Positions 1 to 8,040 of a stretch of DNA of 64,000 nucleotides are shown here, piece by piece; position 1 is the first letter of the stretch, and each line of letters begins with the position of its first letter. Under the pieces are notes generated by a model, which did not search any database, had not been told where the DNA came from, and worked only from the letters and a program-made list of their open reading frames with translations. The translations under genes and the position numbers were made by a program. Source of the stretch: Alicycliphilus sp. UBA6560 (GTDB lineage: Bacteria > Pseudomonadota > Gammaproteobacteria > Burkholderiales > Burkholderiaceae_C); the NCBI GenBank assembly GCA_002434305.1, contig DJJU01000013.1, forward strand, positions 124,001-188,000, in the 5' to 3' direction.

Positions 1-1
1 G

Positions 2-949
2 CACTCGTCCATCACCATCAAGATGCAGGAGACGGGCGCGCTGCGCCGCGGCCTGTACGCGCGCGCCATGGCCGGCTGCGCGCCGCTGGCGGACAAGCCG
101 CGCGCGCAGTGGTCGCTCCTTGAGCGCGCGCGCTACGCCCTGCACTACGCGCTGGTGCTGCGCGCGCTGCAGAACTTCATCGGCCTGCGCAAAGCCCACG
201 TGGCGCTGACCGGCGCCGCGCCCATCGCGCCGGACGTGGTGCGGTTCTTCCGCACCCTGGGCGTGCCGCTGATCGAGGTCTACGGCCTGACCGAATCCAC
301 CGGCATGGTCACCGGCCACCGGCTGGACCAGGTGCACATCGGCACCGTCGGCCCCGTCACGCAGGGCGTGCAGTACCGCCTGGGCGAGAACGGCGAATTC
401 CAGATCCGGGGCGAGATGGTCTTCGCCGGCTACTACAAGAACCCCGAGGCCACGGCGCAAAGCATCGTGGACGGCTGGCTGCACACCGGCGACGTGGTGA
501 GCGAGGTGGACGGCCAGATCAAGATCGTGGACCGCCTCAAGGACATCATGATCACCGCCGGCGGCAAGAACCTCACGCCCTCGGAGATCGAGAACACCAT
601 GAAGGCCAGCCCCTTCATCAAGGAATGCATCATCGTCGCCGACGGCCGCAAGTTCGTCGGCGCCCTGGTGCAGATCGACATGGAGACCGTGGGCAAGTGG
701 GCCGAGGCACGGCGCATCGCCTTCACGCACTTCCGCTCGCTGGTCGAAACGCCGGAGGTGCGCCAGCTCATCGACGCCGAGATCGCCGCCGGCAACGCCA
801 AGCTGGCCCAGGTGGCGCAGATCCGCAAGTTCCACTTGCTCACCAAAGAGCTGGACCACGACGATGGCGAAGTCACCGCCACCATGAAGGTGCGCCGCGC
901 CAGCATCTACAAGACCTACGCCGGCGAGATCGAGGCGCTGTATTCATAA
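2..949 (+). CDS. Long-chain acyl-CoA synthetase (AMP-forming), 3' part
   Basis: The reading frame is open from the window edge, so the true start lies upstream and only the C-terminal half (about 315 residues) is visible. It carries the adenylate-forming signature YGLTESTG, the GYYKNPEAT and GWLHTGD motifs, and the C-terminal lysine region ITAGGKNLTPSEIEN of the fatty-acyl-CoA synthetase group. The family activates fatty or other carboxylic acids to acyl-CoA through an acyl-AMP intermediate, usually at the inner face of the membrane. The next gene is an enoyl-CoA hydratase, which fits a fatty-acid or aromatic-acid degradation context. Chain-length preference cannot be read from this fragment. 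Confidence 0.9.
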   Translation, partial: HSSITIKMQETGALRRGLYARAMAGCAPLADKPRAQWSLLERARYALHYALVLRALQNFIGLRKAHVALTGAAPIAPDVVRFFRTLGVPLIEVYGLTESTGMVTGHRLDQVHIGTVGPVTQGVQYRLGENGEFQIRGEMVFAGYYKNPEATAQSIVDGWLHTGDVVSEVDGQIKIVDRLKDIMITAGGKNLTPSEIENTMKASPFIKECIIVADGRKFVGALVQIDMETVGKWAEARRIAFTHFRSLVETPEVRQLIDAEIAAGNAKLAQVAQIRKFHLLTKELDHDDGEVTATMKVRRASIYKTYAGEIEALYS

Positions 950-950
950 G

Positions 951-1002
951 AAAATGGCCTCCAGCGCTTGATGCACAAGCGCTGGCAGCTCACTTTTCAA
1001 TA
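951..1002 (+). repeat. ~50-bp palindromic dispersed repeat, copy 1
   Basis: It contains a perfect 10-bp inverted repeat, CCAGCGCTTG (961-970) and CAAGCGCTGG (976-985), with a 5-nt loop. It is flanked by AAAATGGCCT on the left and a TTTTCAATAG tail on the right. The same layout recurs at about ten places in the window, in both orientations. It fills the gap between the acyl-CoA synthetase and the enoyl-CoA hydratase. A transcript would fold into a stable hairpin. Confidence 0.8.
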
Positions 1003-1008
1003 GCAAAC

Positions 1009-1791
1009 ATGACCGATACCGCCCCCCTCATCATCAGCCGCCAGGGCGCCGTAGCCACGCTGCGCTTCAACCGGCCCGCGTCCATGAACGCGCTGGACCT
1101 GCCCGCCGCCCTGGCCCTGCGCGACGCCGTGCGCGCCATCGCCCAGGACGGCGACGTGCGCGCCGTGCTGCTGCAGGGCAGCGGCCGCGCCTTCGTCGCC
1201 GGCGGCGACCTGGCCGCCCTGCGCGCCGATCCGGTCCAGGCCGCCCAGGACCTGCTCGGCCCGCTGAACGAGACCCTGCTGCTGCTGCAGGCGCTGGACG
1301 CGCCCGTCATCGCCCAGGTGCACGGCGCCGCGGCCGGCGCCGGCCTGTCGCTGATGCTGATGTGCGACTTCGTGCTGGCCGCCGAAGGCACCAAGTTCAA
1401 CCTGGCCTACATCAACCTGGGAACCAGTTGCGACGTCGGCGCCTCGTGGGCGCTGCCGCGCCTGGTCGGCCTGCGCCAGGCGCTGGAGATCGCCCTGCTG
1501 GGCGAGACCTTCACCACCGACGACGCGCTGCGCCTGGGCCTGGTCAACCGCGTGCTGCCCGCCACCGAGCTGGACGCCGCCGCGCGCGCCTTCGCCGAGC
1601 GCATCGCCAGCGGCCCCACCGTGGCCTATGGCCATATGCGCCGCCTGATGCGCGCCAGCCTGGACCGCGACTTGGCCGCCCAGCTGGCCGCCGAGGCCCA
1701 GTCCTTCGACTCCTGCGCCCGCACGGCCGATCTGCGCGAGGGCATCGAGGCCTTCTTCGCCAAGCGGACGCCGCAGTTCAAGGGCGAATGA
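1009..1791 (+). CDS. Enoyl-CoA hydratase/isomerase family protein
   Basis: The 260-residue crotonase-fold protein begins at the ATG right after the palindromic repeat; in-frame sequence upstream of it is repeat-derived and unlike the family. The N-terminal strand IISRQGAVATLRFNRP, the oxyanion-hole segments GRAFVAGGDLAAL and QVHGAAAGAGLSLMLMCDF, and a C-terminal KRTPQFKGE are typical. The second catalytic Glu of true hydratases is not obvious (NLAYINLGTSCDVGASW), so isomerase or another crotonase activity is possible. It probably acts in beta-oxidation with the acyl-CoA synthetase just upstream. The substrate cannot be inferred. Confidence 0.88.
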   Translation: MTDTAPLIISRQGAVATLRFNRPASMNALDLPAALALRDAVRAIAQDGDVRAVLLQGSGRAFVAGGDLAALRADPVQAAQDLLGPLNETLLLLQALDAPVIAQVHGAAAGAGLSLMLMCDFVLAAEGTKFNLAYINLGTSCDVGASWALPRLVGLRQALEIALLGETFTTDDALRLGLVNRVLPATELDAAARAFAERIASGPTVAYGHMRRLMRASLDRDLAAQLAAEAQSFDSCARTADLREGIEAFFAKRTPQFKGE

Positions 1792-1831
1792 CGACCGTCC
1801 GGGTGTGCCGGCCACGCCCGGCAAAGCCGTG

Positions 1832-1864
1832 AAAAAAGCACAGGGGGCCTCGCGGCCCCCTGTG
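1832..1864 (-). terminator. Rho-independent terminator of the DUF3297 gene
   Basis: Perfect 11-bp stem CACAGGGGGCC / GGCCCCCTGTG with a TCGC loop. Read on the minus strand it is followed by a run of six T (positions 1837-1832). It lies 30 bp beyond the stop of the minus-strand gene at 1894-2148. Confidence 0.9.
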
Positions 1865-1893
1865 GCTGTTGGGCGCTTGCGCGCGCTGCGCAA

Positions 1894-2148
1894 TCACGGC
1901 TTGTAGAACGCCTCCACGCTGCCCTTGAGCGTGATCAGGAGCGGCTGCCCGCGCCGGTCCAGCGTCTTGCCCGCGGGCACCTTGATCCAGCCCTCGCTCA
2001 CGCAGTACTCCTGCACGTCGAAGCGCTCCTTGCCGTTGAAGCGGATGCCGATCTCCGCCGGCTGCTGGAACACGGCGGCGGCGTGGTGCGGGCTGCGCGG
2101 GTCGATGGCGAGGCGGTCAGGCAGGGGGATCAGGGAGGCGTCGGTCAC
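1894..2148 (-). CDS. DUF3297 family small protein
   Basis: An 84-residue protein that starts at GTG, since no ATG is available near the conserved N-terminus. It matches the pattern I know for DUF3297: LPDRLAIDPRSPHH, IRFNGKERFDVQEYC, EGWIKV and KTLDRRGQPLLITLKG. The family is short, single-domain, common in proteobacteria and without an assigned function. It is a single-gene unit with its own terminator downstream. I cannot assign a role. Confidence 0.85.
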   Translation of the reverse strand: MTDASLIPLPDRLAIDPRSPHHAAAVFQQPAEIGIRFNGKERFDVQEYCVSEGWIKVPAGKTLDRRGQPLLITLKGSVEAFYKP

Positions 2149-2189
2149 GGAAGTGTTCTCGGGGCGAGGGGGTTTCGGGGTTAATGCTA

Positions 2190-2242
2190 TTTGATTGATA
2201 GCTTCTAGCGCTTGTCCTGCCTGGCTTTGAGCCGTTTTTCAT
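2190..2242 (-). repeat. ~50-bp palindromic dispersed repeat, copy 2
   Basis: Reads TTGATAGCTTCTAGCGCTTG, then a variable loop, then GGCTTTGAGCCGTTTTT. This is the inverted orientation of the copy at 25867-25918, with a degraded right stem arm. It lies upstream of the DUF3297 gene. Confidence 0.65.
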
Positions 2243-2257
2243 GCTCATTCCACGCGG

Positions 2258-2479
2258 TGTGGACAACTGTGGGGAGATTTTCCCCGCAACCATGATGTTA
2301 TCCACACCCCGGCGCCGCCCTGCAGAGTTCTCCCCAAACCGCAGCCGTCCGCCGCCACGCCTGCCCACACCCTTGGCGCCACGCCAAGCTGCTGATGCGC
2401 AAGGAAAAAACCGGCTTGCGCACAGCCTGGGCCCGGCTCTACCTACTACCACTATGTTTAAAAACCAGAAAAGGAATAA
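2258..2479. other. DnaA-box/triplet module A (origin-like non-coding element)
   Basis: This lies in a 376-bp gene-free stretch (2149-2524). It holds TGTGGACAA (2258-2266), a consensus DnaA box TTATCCACA (2298-2306), CTACTACCACTATG (2443-2456), an AT-rich tail and GGAATAA (2473-2479). A second copy at 12662-12885 keeps the 40-bp and 145-bp spacings exactly. I see no coding potential. Consensus DnaA boxes followed by CTA triplets and AT-rich DNA is the layout of bacterial unwinding elements, but no replication gene is nearby, so function is open. Confidence 0.55.
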
Positions 2480-2524
2480 ACGGCAGCGAAGCGTCGCCGG
2501 GGCACACACGGAGAATGCACGGCC

Positions 2525-3439
2525 ATGACACTCAAGCAACTGGAGGCCTTTTACTGGGCGGCGACGCTGGGCACCTTCGCCATCGCCGCGGAGCGCCTGC
2601 ACGTCACCCAGTCCACGCTGTCCAAGCGCATCGCCGAACTGGAGGACAGCCTGGGCAACGCCCTGTTCGACCGCTCCGGCCAACGCGCCCAGCTCACACC
2701 GGCCGGCACCGCCCTGCTGCCGCGGGTGCGCGCCATGCTGGACCTGGAGAACGACATCCGCGAGACGCTGGCGCGCGGCGAGGTGATCGAGGGGCGCTGC
2801 CACGTCGGCATCAGCGAGCTGTCGGCCACCACCTGGTTCCCGGCCTTCGTGGCCGCCGTGGGGCAGCAATACCCGCTGCTGCAGATCCACCCCCAGGTGG
2901 GCTTGACCAAGGAGCTGGAGCGCCTGGTGGAGCGCGGCAAGCTGGACTGCGCCGTGGTCACCGGCAGCTCCGTGTCGGCCGAACTGCACTGCGAGACCAT
3001 CGCCGAGGTGGACTTTTCCTGGATGGCCTCGCCGGCGCGGCTCAAGCGCGGGACGGTGCTGGACGCCGCGCGCATGGCGCTGCACCCGGTCATCGCCTCC
3101 AGCGTGGACTCCGGCCTGGCCGAGCCGCTGCAGGCCTGGGCCACCCACGCCGGCGTTCAGCTGCGCGAGGTGCTGCCCTGCAACAGCCTGACCACCATCC
3201 TGGCCATGACGGTGGCGGGCATGGGCATCAGCTTCCTGCCGCGCCACTACGTGCAGCCCCTGGTGCGGCGCAAGATGCTGGTGGAGCTGCGCAGCGACCC
3301 GCCCCTGCCCACCATCGCCTACCGCTTCATCCGGCGCCGCGACGACACGCGCCAGCTGGTGGCCCGCATGCGCGCCGCCGTGGTGCAGGAGATCGACTTC
3401 GACATGCCCAACCCCCTGTGGTCCGCCGGTTCGGGCTGA
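2525..3439 (+). CDS. LysR-family transcriptional regulator
   Basis: 304 residues. The N-terminal winged helix-turn-helix (MTLKQLEAFYWAATLGTF, then HVTQSTLSKRIAELEDSLG) is textbook LysR and is followed by the effector-binding domain from about residue 90. The gene lies 108 bp upstream of and in the same direction as a Bug protein/CoA-transferase/acyl-CoA dehydrogenase operon. The gap contains an ATTC-N7-GAAT dyad of the T-N11-A type, so it probably controls that operon in response to the imported or activated carboxylate. The start ATG is preceded by a GGAG-type ribosome binding site. Confidence 0.92.
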   Translation: MTLKQLEAFYWAATLGTFAIAAERLHVTQSTLSKRIAELEDSLGNALFDRSGQRAQLTPAGTALLPRVRAMLDLENDIRETLARGEVIEGRCHVGISELSATTWFPAFVAAVGQQYPLLQIHPQVGLTKELERLVERGKLDCAVVTGSSVSAELHCETIAEVDFSWMASPARLKRGTVLDAARMALHPVIASSVDSGLAEPLQAWATHAGVQLREVLPCNSLTTILAMTVAGMGISFLPRHYVQPLVRRKMLVELRSDPPLPTIAYRFIRRRDDTRQLVARMRAAVVQEIDFDMPNPLWSAGSG

Positions 3440-3443
3440 TCGG

Positions 3444-3496
3444 ACATTCGTTTTAAGAATGTGATCTGTTGAATAAATATCGCTTATTTTCTCAAC
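3444..3496. promoter_or_regulatory. Candidate LysR operator and hairpin upstream of the carboxylate operon
   Basis: Two dyads stand side by side in the AT-rich gap. ACATTC-N7-GAATGT (3444-3462) fits the LysR T-N11-A box. GTTGAATAA with TTATTTTCTCAAC (3468-3496) forms an imperfect inverted repeat. This is the only AT-rich stretch between the regulator and the operon, so the promoter is probably here. Binding is an inference. Confidence 0.5.
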
Positions 3497-3547
3497 GGAT
3501 TCTTCCTATGCTGCGCTCTCCAAGGACAAGAACGTACAGGAGACAGC

Positions 3548-4531
3548 ATGGAAAAGAACTTCTTCGCACGGCTGGCCAAGGGCAGCGGCGCACTGGGGCT
3601 GGCGCTGCTGGCGTGGGCGCCGCAGGCGCATGCCGCCTGGCCGTCCGACGCGCCCATCCAGGTGGTGGTGGGCTTTGCGCCCGGCGGCACCACGGACATC
3701 ATGGCGCGCACCATCGCGCCCTTCATCGCCAAACACCTGGGTGACGGGGCCAACCTGGCCATCATGAACAAGCCCGGTGCGGGCGGCGAGATCTCGGTGG
3801 CGCAGGTGATGCGCGCCAAGCCCGACGGCTACACCATCGGCATCGTCAACCTGCCGGGCTATTTCTTTTTGCCCATGCATCGCAAGACCTCCTACACCAC
3901 CAAGGACCTGACCCTGGTGGCGCGGGTGGTGAGCGACCCCACCGTGGTCGTCACGCGCAAGGACGGCCCCTACACCAGCCTGCAGCAGGTGGTCGGACAG
4001 CTGAAGAAGGACCCGCAGTCGGTCTCCGGCGGGCACAACGGCATCGGCACCAACGGCCACATCGCCATGATCAACTTCGACAAGGCGGCGCAGGTCCAGA
4101 TCAACTCCATCCCTTACAGCGGCAACGCGCAGCAGCGCACGGCGCTGGTGTCCAAGCAGCTGGACCTGGCATTCATGTCCGCCTCCGACATGATGAATCC
4201 CGAGGCCGAGCCCGTGCCGCTGCGCATGCTCAGCCAGTTCACGCGCAGCAAGGTCGAGCGCCTGGGCGACGTGCCTTCCTCGTTCGAGCAGGGCTATCCG
4301 GTGGAGATGACGGCCGAGCGGGGCTTCGCCGCGCCCAACAACGTGCCCGCGCCCATCCTGGCCCGGCTGCAAAAGGCCATCGAAGCGGCCATCAAGGACC
4401 CGGAATACGTGAAGGCTGCGCGCAACGACGCACCCTTCCTGTCCTACCTGGACGGCGCCAGCTGGAGCGCCGCCATCGAGCGCGAGCTGCCCGCCTACGA
4501 GGCCATCGCCAAGACGCTGCCCAAAGACTGA
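3548..4531 (+). CDS. Bug-family (TctC-type) periplasmic carboxylate-binding protein
   Basis: 327 residues with a cleavable signal peptide (AQAHA/AW, about residue 29). The family signature is clear: PIQVVVGFAPGGTTDIMAR, NKPGAGGEISV and AKPDGYTIG. Bug proteins bind small carboxylates in the periplasm and normally deliver them to a TctAB membrane pair. No tctA or tctB is present, as is usual for the expanded beta-proteobacterial Bug set. It is the first gene of an operon that continues with a CoA transferase 17 bp later, suggesting that the bound acid is converted to a CoA thioester. Confidence 0.93.
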   Translation: MEKNFFARLAKGSGALGLALLAWAPQAHAAWPSDAPIQVVVGFAPGGTTDIMARTIAPFIAKHLGDGANLAIMNKPGAGGEISVAQVMRAKPDGYTIGIVNLPGYFFLPMHRKTSYTTKDLTLVARVVSDPTVVVTRKDGPYTSLQQVVGQLKKDPQSVSGGHNGIGTNGHIAMINFDKAAQVQINSIPYSGNAQQRTALVSKQLDLAFMSASDMMNPEAEPVPLRMLSQFTRSKVERLGDVPSSFEQGYPVEMTAERGFAAPNNVPAPILARLQKAIEAAIKDPEYVKAARNDAPFLSYLDGASWSAAIERELPAYEAIAKTLPKD

Positions 4532-4548
4532 AGGGAAAAAGCCGAACC

Positions 4549-5781
4549 ATGAGCGCAGCACTGTCGCATCTGCGGGTTCTCGACATGTCGAGGATCCTCG
4601 CCGGGCCCTGGGCCAGCCAGACACTGGCCGACCTGGGAGCGGAGGTCATCAAGATCGAGCGCCCCGCCAAGGGCGACGACACCCGTGCCTGGGGCCCGCC
4701 CTTCCTGAAGGACCAGCAGGGCCGCGACACCAGCGAGACCGCCTACTTCCTGTGCGCCAACCGGGGCAAGAAGTCGCTGACGCTGGACATCGCCGCCCCG
4801 GCCGGTCAGGACATCATCCGCAGACTGGCCGCGCAGAGCGACGTGCTGATCGAAAACTTTAAGGTCGGCGACCTGGCGCGCTACGGGCTGTCCTACGAGG
4901 ACCTGAAGCAGGTCAACCCCAACCTGATCTACTGCTCCATCACCGGCTTCGGCCAGAGCGGCCCGTTCAGCGCGCAGGCCGGCTACGACTTCATGATCCA
5001 GGGCACGGGAGGCCTCATGAGCCTGACCGGCACACCCGATGGCATGCCGGGCGGCGGCCCGCAGAAGGTGGGCGTGCCCGTCGCCGACCTGATGACCGGC
5101 ATGTACGCCACCGTGGCCATCCTGGCGGCGCTGACCCGGCGCGACCGCCAGGGCAGCGGCGGCGAGTACATCGACATGGCGCTCTTTGACTGCCAGCTGG
5201 CCATGCTGTCCAACCAGGCGCAGAACTACCTGATCTCGGGCAGCGTGCCGCGCCGCTACGGCAACGCCCACCCCAACGTCGTGCCCTACCAGGCCTTTCC
5301 CACGCAGGACGGCCACATCATCGTGGCCATCGGCAACGACTTCCAGTTCGGCAAGTTCTGCGAGGCCGCGGGTGAGCCTGCGGTGGCGCAGGACCCGCGC
5401 TTTCTCACCAACGCCGACCGGGTGCGCAACCGCCAGGCCATCGTGGCCGAGATGGAGCGCATGGTGCGCCGGCGCACCACGCAGGAGTGGCTGGAGGATC
5501 TGGGCCCGCGCGGCGTGCCCTGCGGGCCCATCAACACCGTGCAGCAGAGCTTTGCCCACCCGCAGGCCGTGCACCGCGGCATGCAGGTGGACATCGAGCA
5601 CCCCGCCAACGCCCACGCCAAGGTGCCGCTGGTGGCCAACCCCATCCGCTTCAGCGAGCATCCCATCGCCTACGACCGCCCGCCGCCGCTGCTGGGCGAG
5701 CACACGCGGCAGGTGCTGCACGAGGTGCTGGGCCTGTCCGAGGGCGAGGTCCAGGCTCTCAGCGATGCGGGGGTGCTCTGA
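4549..5781 (+). CDS. Class III CoA transferase (CaiB/BaiF/Frc family)
   Basis: 410 residues, close to the usual family length. It begins LRVLDMSRILAGPWASQTLADLG and has the NRGKKSLTLD motif. The catalytic Asp is within GVPVADLMTGMYA (about residue 180), which forms the aspartyl-CoA anhydride in this family. It moves CoA from an acyl-CoA donor to a free carboxylate. Its place between a Bug binding protein and two acyl-CoA dehydrogenases suggests that it activates the imported acid. It abuts the next gene (1-bp gap). Donor and acceptor are unknown. Confidence 0.93.
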   Translation: MSAALSHLRVLDMSRILAGPWASQTLADLGAEVIKIERPAKGDDTRAWGPPFLKDQQGRDTSETAYFLCANRGKKSLTLDIAAPAGQDIIRRLAAQSDVLIENFKVGDLARYGLSYEDLKQVNPNLIYCSITGFGQSGPFSAQAGYDFMIQGTGGLMSLTGTPDGMPGGGPQKVGVPVADLMTGMYATVAILAALTRRDRQGSGGEYIDMALFDCQLAMLSNQAQNYLISGSVPRRYGNAHPNVVPYQAFPTQDGHIIVAIGNDFQFGKFCEAAGEPAVAQDPRFLTNADRVRNRQAIVAEMERMVRRRTTQEWLEDLGPRGVPCGPINTVQQSFAHPQAVHRGMQVDIEHPANAHAKVPLVANPIRFSEHPIAYDRPPPLLGEHTRQVLHEVLGLSEGEVQALSDAGVL

Positions 5782-5782
5782 C

Positions 5783-6928
5783 ATGCTGGCCAACGCCTTC
5801 GAACCCTGCGAGCTGCCGCCCCAGGCGGACGCCCTGCGCCAGGAGATCCGGCAATTCCTGCAGGAAGCTCTGAAGGACTACCCGCGTGCCGACCGGGCGC
5901 ACTCGTGGATGGGCTTCAGCATTGACTTCACCAAGGCGCTGGCCGAGCGGGGCTGGATCGGCATGACCTGGCCCGTGGAGTACGGCGGCGGCGGGCAGTC
6001 GGCGCTGTGCCGCTACGTGCTGGCCGAGGAGCTGATGGCCGCCGGCGCCCCCGTGCTGGCCCACTGGACGGCCGACCGCCAGAGCGGCCCACTGATCCTG
6101 GCCTACGGCACCGAGGCGCAAAAGCGCCACTTCCTGCCGCCCATCGTGCGCGGCGAGTCGTATTTCTGCATCGGCATGAGCGAGCCCGACTCCGGCTCCG
6201 ACCTGGCCGCGGCGCGCACCAAGGCAGTGCGCGTCGAGGGCGGCTGGCGCGTCAGCGGCACCAAGCTGTGGACCACCAACGCCCACCGCTGCCACTACAT
6301 GATCACGCTGGTGCGCACCACGCCTGGCTCGCAGCGCCACGAGGGGCTGACGCAGCTGATCATCCCGCTGCACAGCGAGGGCGTCACGGTGCGTCCCATC
6401 CGCGACCTGGCGGGCGAGTCGCACTTCAACGAGGTGGTGTTCGACGAGGTCTTCGTGCCCGATGACCACCTGATCGGCACCGAGGGCCAGGCCTGGCAGC
6501 AGGTCATGTCCGAGCTGGCGTTCGAGCGCAGCGGCCCCGAACGCTACCTGAGCACCGTGGCCCTGCTGGCCGAGCTGCTGCGCACGGTGGGCACCCGCCC
6601 CTCGGCGGCAGTGCAGGCCGCCATCGGCAACCTGGTGGCCCACATGGTGGTGCTGCGCCAGATGTCGCTGTCGGTGGCCGCGCAGCTGGACGCGCACCGT
6701 GACCCGGCCCTGGAGGCCGCCTGCGTCAAGGAGCTGGGCACCACGCTGGAGCAGCGCATGCCCGAGCTGATGCACACCCTGCTGGATGTGCAGCCCAGCC
6801 TGCAGGGCGACGGGGACTTTGCCCGCGTGCTGGCCTACACCATGCAGGTGGCACCCTCTTTTTCCCTTCGGGGCGGCACCCGCGAAATCCTGCGGGGCGT
6901 GATTGCGCGCGGCCTGGGGCTGCGTTAA
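5783..6928 (+). CDS. Acyl-CoA dehydrogenase (large-type subunit)
   Basis: 381 residues. Acyl-CoA dehydrogenase features in order are GWIGMTWPVEYGGGG near residue 60, the FAD/substrate motif CIGMSEPDSGSDLAAARTKA, VSGTKLWTTNAH, and a C-terminal GGTREILRGVIARGLGL. These flavoenzymes introduce the alpha-beta double bond in an acyl-CoA and pass electrons to ETF. It is followed 11 bp later by a second, more divergent acyl-CoA dehydrogenase. This paired arrangement is seen in heteromeric acyl-CoA dehydrogenases for steroid and aromatic side chains, so the two may form one enzyme. Confidence 0.92.
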   Translation: MLANAFEPCELPPQADALRQEIRQFLQEALKDYPRADRAHSWMGFSIDFTKALAERGWIGMTWPVEYGGGGQSALCRYVLAEELMAAGAPVLAHWTADRQSGPLILAYGTEAQKRHFLPPIVRGESYFCIGMSEPDSGSDLAAARTKAVRVEGGWRVSGTKLWTTNAHRCHYMITLVRTTPGSQRHEGLTQLIIPLHSEGVTVRPIRDLAGESHFNEVVFDEVFVPDDHLIGTEGQAWQQVMSELAFERSGPERYLSTVALLAELLRTVGTRPSAAVQAAIGNLVAHMVVLRQMSLSVAAQLDAHRDPALEAACVKELGTTLEQRMPELMHTLLDVQPSLQGDGDFARVLAYTMQVAPSFSLRGGTREILRGVIARGLGLR

Positions 6929-6939
6929 AGGCGGCGGCG

Positions 6940-8040
6940 ATGCGAGACCTACTGATCCAAAGCCTGGAGCGCCTGCTGGCCGACCAGTGCACCTCCGAAT
7001 TCCTGCGCCACTGCGAGGAGCAGCACGGCCCCGAGCTGCCCGACGTCTGGCAGACGCTGGAGGACAGCGGCTTCGCCCTGGCGGCCGTGTCGGAGGCCGG
7101 CGGCGGCGCCGGCCTGCCCTGGAGCGACATCTATCCCCTGCTGCAGCTGATGGGCGCCCACGCCCTGCCCCTGCCGCTGGCCGAGAACCTGCTCGCGGCC
7201 GCCCTGCTCGACCAGGCCGGCATCGACCTGCCCGAGGGCGCGCTGACCCTGGGCGACGGCGCCTGCGCCGGCCTGCGCCTGGAAGGCGGCCCCGGCACGT
7301 GGCGCCTGAGCGGCAGCGTGGCACACGTGCCCTGGGCACGCCAGTGCGCCCACGTCGTCGTCGATGCACTGGACGCCCAGGGCCGGCCCTGGATCGCCCT
7401 GGTGGCGCGCGCCAGCGCGCAGCTGCAGCCTGACCTGAACGTGGCGCGCGAGCCGCGCGACCGCCTGCTGCTGGACGGCGCCGTGCCCGTGGCGGCCGCT
7501 CCCTGGCCGCAGCCAGAGTTGGCCGCACCCGTGCGCGTGCACGGCGCCATGGCCCGCAGCGCGCAGATGGCCGGGGCCATGGAGCGCATCGTGCAGACCA
7601 GCGTGCAGTACGCCGGCGAACGCGTGCAGTTTGGCAAGCCCATCGGCAAGTTCCAGGCCATACAGCAGCAGCTGGCCACGGCCGGCTGCGAGTCCGCCGC
7701 GGCGGGCGCCGGCGCGGCCTTCGCCTTCGCCCGCGCCGGCCTGCCGGGCCACCTGCTGGCCGTGGCCGCCGCCAAGCTGCGCGCCAGCGAAGCCGCCGGC
7801 CACGTCGCCTCGGTGGGCCACGGCACGCACGGCGCCATCGGCTTCACCTACGAGCACCACCTGCACTTCCTCACGCGGCGCCTGTGGTCCTGGCGCAGCG
7901 AATTCGGCAACAGCCAGTGGTGGTCGCTGGCCATCGGCCGCAGCGTGCTGGCCTCGCCCCTGCCCTTCTGGGAGCAGATCACCGACCGGCGGCAGGAGCA
8001 CCTGCGCATCGACCCATCCCTCAGCCTGGAGCATCCATGA
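6940..8040 (+). CDS. Acyl-CoA dehydrogenase (divergent, small-type subunit)
   Basis: 366 residues. The N-terminal half is weakly conserved and rich in Ala and Leu. The C-terminal helical domain is recognisable by QYAGERVQFGKPIGKFQAIQ and GHGTHGAIGFTYEHHLHFLTRR. Such degenerate members commonly pair with a full-length acyl-CoA dehydrogenase encoded next door, as here. The stop overlaps the next start (ATGA at 8037-8040), so translation is probably coupled. Whether it binds FAD itself is unclear. Confidence 0.88.
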   Translation: MRDLLIQSLERLLADQCTSEFLRHCEEQHGPELPDVWQTLEDSGFALAAVSEAGGGAGLPWSDIYPLLQLMGAHALPLPLAENLLAAALLDQAGIDLPEGALTLGDGACAGLRLEGGPGTWRLSGSVAHVPWARQCAHVVVDALDAQGRPWIALVARASAQLQPDLNVAREPRDRLLLDGAVPVAAAPWPQPELAAPVRVHGAMARSAQMAGAMERIVQTSVQYAGERVQFGKPIGKFQAIQQQLATAGCESAAAGAGAAFAFARAGLPGHLLAVAAAKLRASEAAGHVASVGHGTHGAIGFTYEHHLHFLTRRLWSWRSEFGNSQWWSLAIGRSVLASPLPFWEQITDRRQEHLRIDPSLSLEHP

